From Tuwongella immobilis (GTDB taxonomy: Bacteria; Planctomycetota; Planctomycetia; Gemmatales; Gemmataceae): a DNA stretch of 64,000 bases. The DNA lies in the NCBI RefSeq assembly GCF_901538355.1, contig NZ_LR593887.1, positions 6,610,920 to 6,674,919 of the forward strand. Reading direction: 5' to 3'. Numbering within the stretch: the first letter of the stretch is position 1; every line of letters begins with the position of its first letter. The position numbers and the translations under genes were made by a program. Below are positions 60,565 through 64,000 of the stretch, one piece after another. The notes beneath the pieces were generated by a model, which was not told the origin of the DNA, did not search any database, and worked only from the letters and a program-made list of their open reading frames with translations.

Positions 60565-60843
60565 CTACTCGGCGGCCGATGCTCCCTCTGCGGGAGGATC
60601 ATCAACCGGCGACTCCTCGCCGGACGATTCGTCGGGAGACGACTCCCCCGAGGATCGTTTGGGGGGTGGCCAAAGCTGTTCGCGGGCCAAATGAGCCTCC
60701 ACCGCAAGGCGGACTTCTTCGGTCATCGACTTTTGATGCCGCGTTGCCAAAATTCGCAATTGCGTGCGATAAATCTCGGGCAACCGCACCATAAATGACG
60801 ACAAATGACGATCGTGTGATCGATTAATCCGATCCATGGACAT
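60565..60843 (-). CDS. Small ribbon-helix-helix-like protein with acidic tail
   Basis: 92 residues (an ATG at 60837 is equally good). 'FMVRLPEIYRTQLRILATRHQKSMTEEVRLAVEAHLA' (about 17-53) fits a ribbon-helix-helix (Arc/CopG-like) DNA-binding fold: a short strand, then two helices. The last 35 residues are a low-complexity run of Ser, Glu, Asp and Pro. RHH proteins are often antitoxins or autorepressors, but no toxin gene is adjacent. It could regulate the nearby oxidoreductase genes on the same strand. Confidence 0.75.
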   Translation of the reverse strand: MSMDRINRSHDRHLSSFMVRLPEIYRTQLRILATRHQKSMTEEVRLAVEAHLAREQLWPPPKRSSGESSPDESSGEESPVDDPPAEGASAAE

Positions 60844-61214
60844 CTCATGAATCTCCGTAAAACCACTGTGGCGCGAGGTTTGTTCGGACTGAATAAGTTT
60901 TCAAATATCACACGAGCGTTATTCCTAACGTTTCGGGCAATACTTTGGCAGATCGTCGATTCACTAATGTGAGTTTATGTCCAGACGGTGAACGACTGTC
61001 AAGACTGTTCTGCACATTTTGTGCAAATTTACAGGTGGTTATCCGCACAATCATCTCCTCCTTCGGGAGCTTTTGTCCATTTCTCGACGGATTCTTGAAC
61101 CCATCCGCTTGAGATTCTTCTCAGCAGGGACTACCCTGCATGAAGGGATCCTGTGACCGATTGGCAGCGACCCGTGTCGATTGCATTGCCCCATTCCAAG
61201 ACGGAGGCGCGTCC
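60844..61214. other. 371-bp AT-richer intergenic region between divergent genes
   Basis: The region should contain promoters for the RHH gene (-) and the DUF58 gene (+). A palindrome tgcac-attt-tgtgca lies near 61012-61026, and a single TTATCCGCA near 61039 is one base from a DnaA box. No gene or clear promoter was recognised. Confidence 0.4.
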
Positions 61215-62111
61215 ATGACGGCCGAACGCTACCTGCGACCCGAAGTGATTCGGCAAGTCGCCCGCTTGGATCTTCGGGCGAAATTCATCGTCGAGGGGTT
61301 CCTTTCGGGGCTGCATGCCTCGCCATTTCATGGCTTTTCCGTCGAATTCAGCGAACATCGCAAATACAGTCCCGGCGACGATCTGAAGGACATGGATTGG
61401 AACGTCTACGCCAAAACCGACAAGTATTACGTCAAGAAATTTGAAGCCGAAACGAACATGACCGGCTATCTGGTCATGGATCTATCTGCTTCCATGGGTT
61501 ACACCTATCGCCAGGAATTGACCAAATTCGAATATGGAATTTGCCTGGCCGCCGCGCTCGCGTATTTGATGATTTATCAGCAAGACCCGGTGGGGTTGGT
61601 GACCTGCGACGAGAAGATTCGCGCGGTGATTCCGCCGAAATCGAAGCGCTCGCAATTGCCGACCATGCTCAGCGTGCTGGCCAATCTGAAGCCGTCTGGC
61701 CAGACCAATTTAGCCAGTTCCATGATGCAATTGGCCACGCTACTGCGGTCGAAATCGCTGATTATGGTGTTCAGCGATTTGCTCACCGACACCGACGAAT
61801 TGATGAAAAGTCTGTACCGGTTGCGATTTCCGGGCCACGAGATTATTCTGTTTCACATCTTGGACGAGGCCGAGGTTCACTTCCCATTCGATGGCTTAAT
61901 CGAATTTGAGGACGTGGAAGCCAGCGATCGCTTGGTGCTGGATGCCAAGGGAATGCGCTCGGATTATCTCGATGCCGTGGAAGGATTTCGGACCAAACTC
62001 CGCGAAGAATGCGGCCGCGCCAATATCGATTATGTGCCGATGGATACCTCGGTTGGATTCGACAAAGCCCTGTTGGAATATCTGATTCAACGGCAACGTC
62101 GCTTCGGTTAA
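61215..62111 (+). CDS. DUF58-domain protein with vWA-like metal site
   Basis: 298 residues from the ATG at 61215 with GGAGG 7 nt upstream. The DUF58 core 'FSVEFSEHRKYSPGDDLKDMDWNVYAKTDKYYVKKFEAETN' (about 40-85) is followed by 'LVMDLSASMGY' (about 90), a DxSxS MIDAS-like motif, and the rest of a von Willebrand A-like fold ('MVFSDLLTDTDEL', about 195). There is no membrane segment, unlike the other DUF58 protein at 27315. Such proteins usually pair with a MoxR ATPase, but none is adjacent here. DUF1501 follows 28 bp later. Confidence 0.9.
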   Translation: MTAERYLRPEVIRQVARLDLRAKFIVEGFLSGLHASPFHGFSVEFSEHRKYSPGDDLKDMDWNVYAKTDKYYVKKFEAETNMTGYLVMDLSASMGYTYRQELTKFEYGICLAAALAYLMIYQQDPVGLVTCDEKIRAVIPPKSKRSQLPTMLSVLANLKPSGQTNLASSMMQLATLLRSKSLIMVFSDLLTDTDELMKSLYRLRFPGHEIILFHILDEAEVHFPFDGLIEFEDVEASDRLVLDAKGMRSDYLDAVEGFRTKLREECGRANIDYVPMDTSVGFDKALLEYLIQRQRRFG

Positions 62112-62139
62112 TTCTCTCCTCCACAACCGGAACCGCCCC

Positions 62140-63558
62140 ATGCACACCAACTGGAACCGGACCGGCCTCACCTCCCCGATGGGCCGCCGTGAATTTCTTC
62201 GGGCCGGGTCGCTGTCGCTGGCCGGTCTCACCCTGCCGGAATTGCTCGCCGCTCGCCAATCATCGCCACTCCACGCTCGGCCCAGCCGAAAACCCGCGAA
62301 GGCGTGTATCCTTCTGTTCATGTGGGGTGGCCCCGCGCATCAGGATACCTGGGATCTGAAGCCGGATTCCCCGGCGATCTATCGCGGCGAATCCAAACCG
62401 ATGGCCACCCGCGTGCCCGGCATTCAGATCAGCGAACATCTTCCGAAATTGGCACAACGCACCGACAAGTTAGCCATCATTCGCTCGCTGACCCATGACA
62501 ATGTCGATCATATCACCGCGCCGCACTATCTGCTCACGGGTCGGGATATGACCACGCGCAGTCAGCCACGCAGTGATGATTTTCCGAATATCGGTGCGGT
62601 CATGGCCAAACTCGGACGCGGAACCGGGCCACTCCCCCCGAATATCTCGATGATGCCGGTGGTGCCCAATGGTGCGCCGCGGTTTGTGGAATCAACACAT
62701 GGCCAAGACGGGGGTTGGATGGGACCGCTGATGCACCCCATGCGTATCGATGCGGATGGCTCCAAGCCCGACTACCGAGTCGGCGAGTTTGCCCTGCGCG
62801 AAGAGATTAGTCGCAGTCGCATGTTGGAACGGCAAGCCCTTCGCCAATCACTGGATGCGCAAATTCGCCGACTGGAATCCGCTCCCGTGTTGCAAGCCGC
62901 GGGCAGTCATTACGATCGGGCCTTTACACTCTTGTCTCGCCCGGAAGTGACGCGGGCATTCGATCTAACGCAAGAACCAATCTCGGTGCGAGAACGCTAC
63001 GGCATGAACATCCACGGGCAATCCGTGCTGCAAGCGCGGCGATTGGTGGAAGCCGGGGTGCCGCTGGTGACCGTCTTTTGGCCCAATGATGGCATCACGA
63101 ATGTCAGCGTCTATTGGGACACGCACAATCGCAACTTCATCGACCTGAAGACGCGATTATGTCCGGTCACAGATTTGGCATTCTCGGCACTGTTGGATGA
63201 TCTCGAGCAGCGCGGTATGCTGGATGAAACGCTTGTCGTTTGGACTGGCGAGATGGGCCGCACGCCGAAAGTCGGGCAATCGGTGGTGGGGGGAGCCGGT
63301 GCGGGTGCGGATGGACGGGATCATTGGGCGAATGTTTTCTGTTCGGTCTTGGCCGGCGGTGGCATTCGCGGAGGTGTGGTGCATGGCTCCAGCGATCGCT
63401 ATGCCGCTTACCCGGCCACAAATCCGACGCCACCCGCCGATCTGGTCGCCACCATCTATCATTGTTTGGGGGTGCCGCCCGAGACTCAGATTCACGACCG
63501 ACTCGGACGACCGCTAACCCTCTGCGAAGGACGGCCGATTGACGCGATATTGGGCTGA
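62140..63558 (+). CDS. Tat-exported DUF1501 protein
   Basis: 472 residues. The Tat-like signal 'GRREFLRAGSLSLAGLTLPELLAA' lies at about 16-40. 'CILLFMWGGPAHQDTWDLKPD', 'RSLTHDNVDHITAPHYLLTG', 'PNIGAVMAKLG' and 'VVWTGEMGRTPKVG' are the hallmark blocks of DUF1501, an alkaline-phosphatase/sulfatase-like superfamily branch abundant in planctomycetes. In those organisms it usually sits beside a DUF1549/DUF1553 gene, which is not seen within this window. The function is unproven. Confidence 0.93.
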   Translation: MHTNWNRTGLTSPMGRREFLRAGSLSLAGLTLPELLAARQSSPLHARPSRKPAKACILLFMWGGPAHQDTWDLKPDSPAIYRGESKPMATRVPGIQISEHLPKLAQRTDKLAIIRSLTHDNVDHITAPHYLLTGRDMTTRSQPRSDDFPNIGAVMAKLGRGTGPLPPNISMMPVVPNGAPRFVESTHGQDGGWMGPLMHPMRIDADGSKPDYRVGEFALREEISRSRMLERQALRQSLDAQIRRLESAPVLQAAGSHYDRAFTLLSRPEVTRAFDLTQEPISVRERYGMNIHGQSVLQARRLVEAGVPLVTVFWPNDGITNVSVYWDTHNRNFIDLKTRLCPVTDLAFSALLDDLEQRGMLDETLVVWTGEMGRTPKVGQSVVGGAGAGADGRDHWANVFCSVLAGGGIRGGVVHGSSDRYAAYPATNPTPPADLVATIYHCLGVPPETQIHDRLGRPLTLCEGRPIDAILG

Positions 63559-63580
63559 CACCAGCGAATAACCTTCTGAG

Positions 63581-64000
63581 ATGTACCCAAGCATGGCTTC
63601 CGACACCGAACCCATGGAATCTGACCTCACCGACGGCACGACACCCCAATCCTCGTGGGTGTCGTGGCTGACGATGCCGCTGTTGTTGCTCCTGGGCTGG
63701 GTCGTCTACGAAGTCACCATGCTGCCCGGATTGGCCGCACTCTTCATGTGCCTCAAATTCGGCTGGGCAGACTTCCGAACCGCCTTCTGGCTGCGACGAA
63801 CCGACCCGAACAAACCTCGCGGTCGTGCCTGCTTTTGGATGTATCTGACTTCCGGCGTCTGGAAAGTGGCGATCATGGGCTTCGTCATGGCCATGCTGGT
63901 GGCGATTTTGTACGCCGTTCAACAGAAGAATCGGCCACTCGGCCAACCGATCCAGCGCGAACAATCGGCAGAACAACTAGCAATCGGCGCCACGTTAACG
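63581..64000 (+). CDS. Membrane protein, truncated by the window end
   Basis: The frame is open from the ATG at 63581 (or 63593) to the last base, giving at least 140 residues without a stop. After a polar N-terminus of about 28 residues there is one hydrophobic segment ('WVSWLTMPLLLLLGWVVYEVTMLPGLAALFMCLKFG') and, after a basic loop, a second ('VWKVAIMGFVMAMLVAILYAV'). It lies 22 bp after DUF1501, so it is probably cotranscribed. I do not recognise the family. Confidence 0.7.
   Translation, partial: MYPSMASDTEPMESDLTDGTTPQSSWVSWLTMPLLLLLGWVVYEVTMLPGLAALFMCLKFGWADFRTAFWLRRTDPNKPRGRACFWMYLTSGVWKVAIMGFVMAMLVAILYAVQQKNRPLGQPIQREQSAEQLAIGATLT

Noticed and set aside
61030-61050. DnaA box TTATCCGCA suggesting a replication origin
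   Set aside because: It is a single near-match, with no cluster of boxes, no dnaA/dnaN/gidA genes and no convincing AT-rich unwinding element nearby.

Overview
The window looks like chromosomal DNA of a planctomycete, most likely a member of the Gemmatales/Gemmataceae. The grounds are the moderately high GC, the DUF1559 prepilin-like proteins, Tat-exported Gfo/Idh/MocA oxidoreductases, a DUF1501 protein, MoxR/DUF58/transglutaminase genes, HlyD-type adaptors fused to GAF, WD40 or M50 domains, and many proline-rich zinc-ribbon membrane proteins. These assignments rest on reading motifs in the translated sequence; no database search was run. I noticed no rRNA, tRNA, CRISPR array, transposase or phage gene.

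Layout. 1-2.7 kb: two tandem paralogues with beta-propeller-like C-termini. 2.8-4.1 kb: pyrH-frr. 4.4-7.4 kb: a Ca2+-type P-ATPase. 7.7-10.4 kb: hisD and hisC, separated by a terminator-like hairpin that abuts hisC. 10.4-17 kb: a PQQ-type propeller protein, a zinc-ribbon membrane protein, an FHA-GAF histidine kinase, a HAD phosphatase, an ECF sigma/zinc anti-sigma pair and a histidine phosphatase. 17.1-18.8 kb: DUF1559 cassette A. 18.8-27 kb: a HemW-like gene diverging from a three-gene envelope set (GAF-HlyD, HlyD-WD40 lipoprotein, PqqD-M50-HlyD). 27.3-33.7 kb: DUF58, transglutaminase-like, MoxR and permease genes. 33.8-39.6 kb: a TetR-controlled RND efflux operon on the minus strand. 39.8-43 kb: a radical SAM protein, twin small lipoproteins and an ordinary DUF1559 gene. 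43.3-48 kb: a SAM-I riboswitch, a threonine-synthase-like PLP enzyme, a CysO/MoaD-like sulfur carrier, a small unknown protein, a MoeB-like E1 enzyme and a cysteine desulfurase. 48.0-49.7 kb: DUF1559 cassette B. 49.8-56.2 kb: an ECF42-like sigma factor with a DGPF/YCII partner, a methyltransferase and a DevBCA-like ABC exporter. 56.6-60.8 kb: a TIM-barrel sugar isomerase-like protein, two Gfo/Idh/MocA proteins and an RHH protein. 61.2-64 kb: a second DUF58 protein, DUF1501 and a membrane protein cut by the window end.

Two observations stand out. First, two nearly identical units about 31 kb apart each carry one DUF1559 gene and an AT-rich leader between long inverted repeats of about 138-225 bp. 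Each repeat arm contains its own 52-nt palindrome. The encoded proteins are almost identical except in confined variable patches. No transposase is present, so these look like non-autonomous mobile gene cassettes and may explain how DUF1559 families expand. Second, a SAM-I riboswitch precedes a threonine-synthase-like PLP enzyme that is followed by a complete sulfur-carrier activation set. This suggests a thiocarboxylate-dependent route to homocysteine or cysteine under SAM control.
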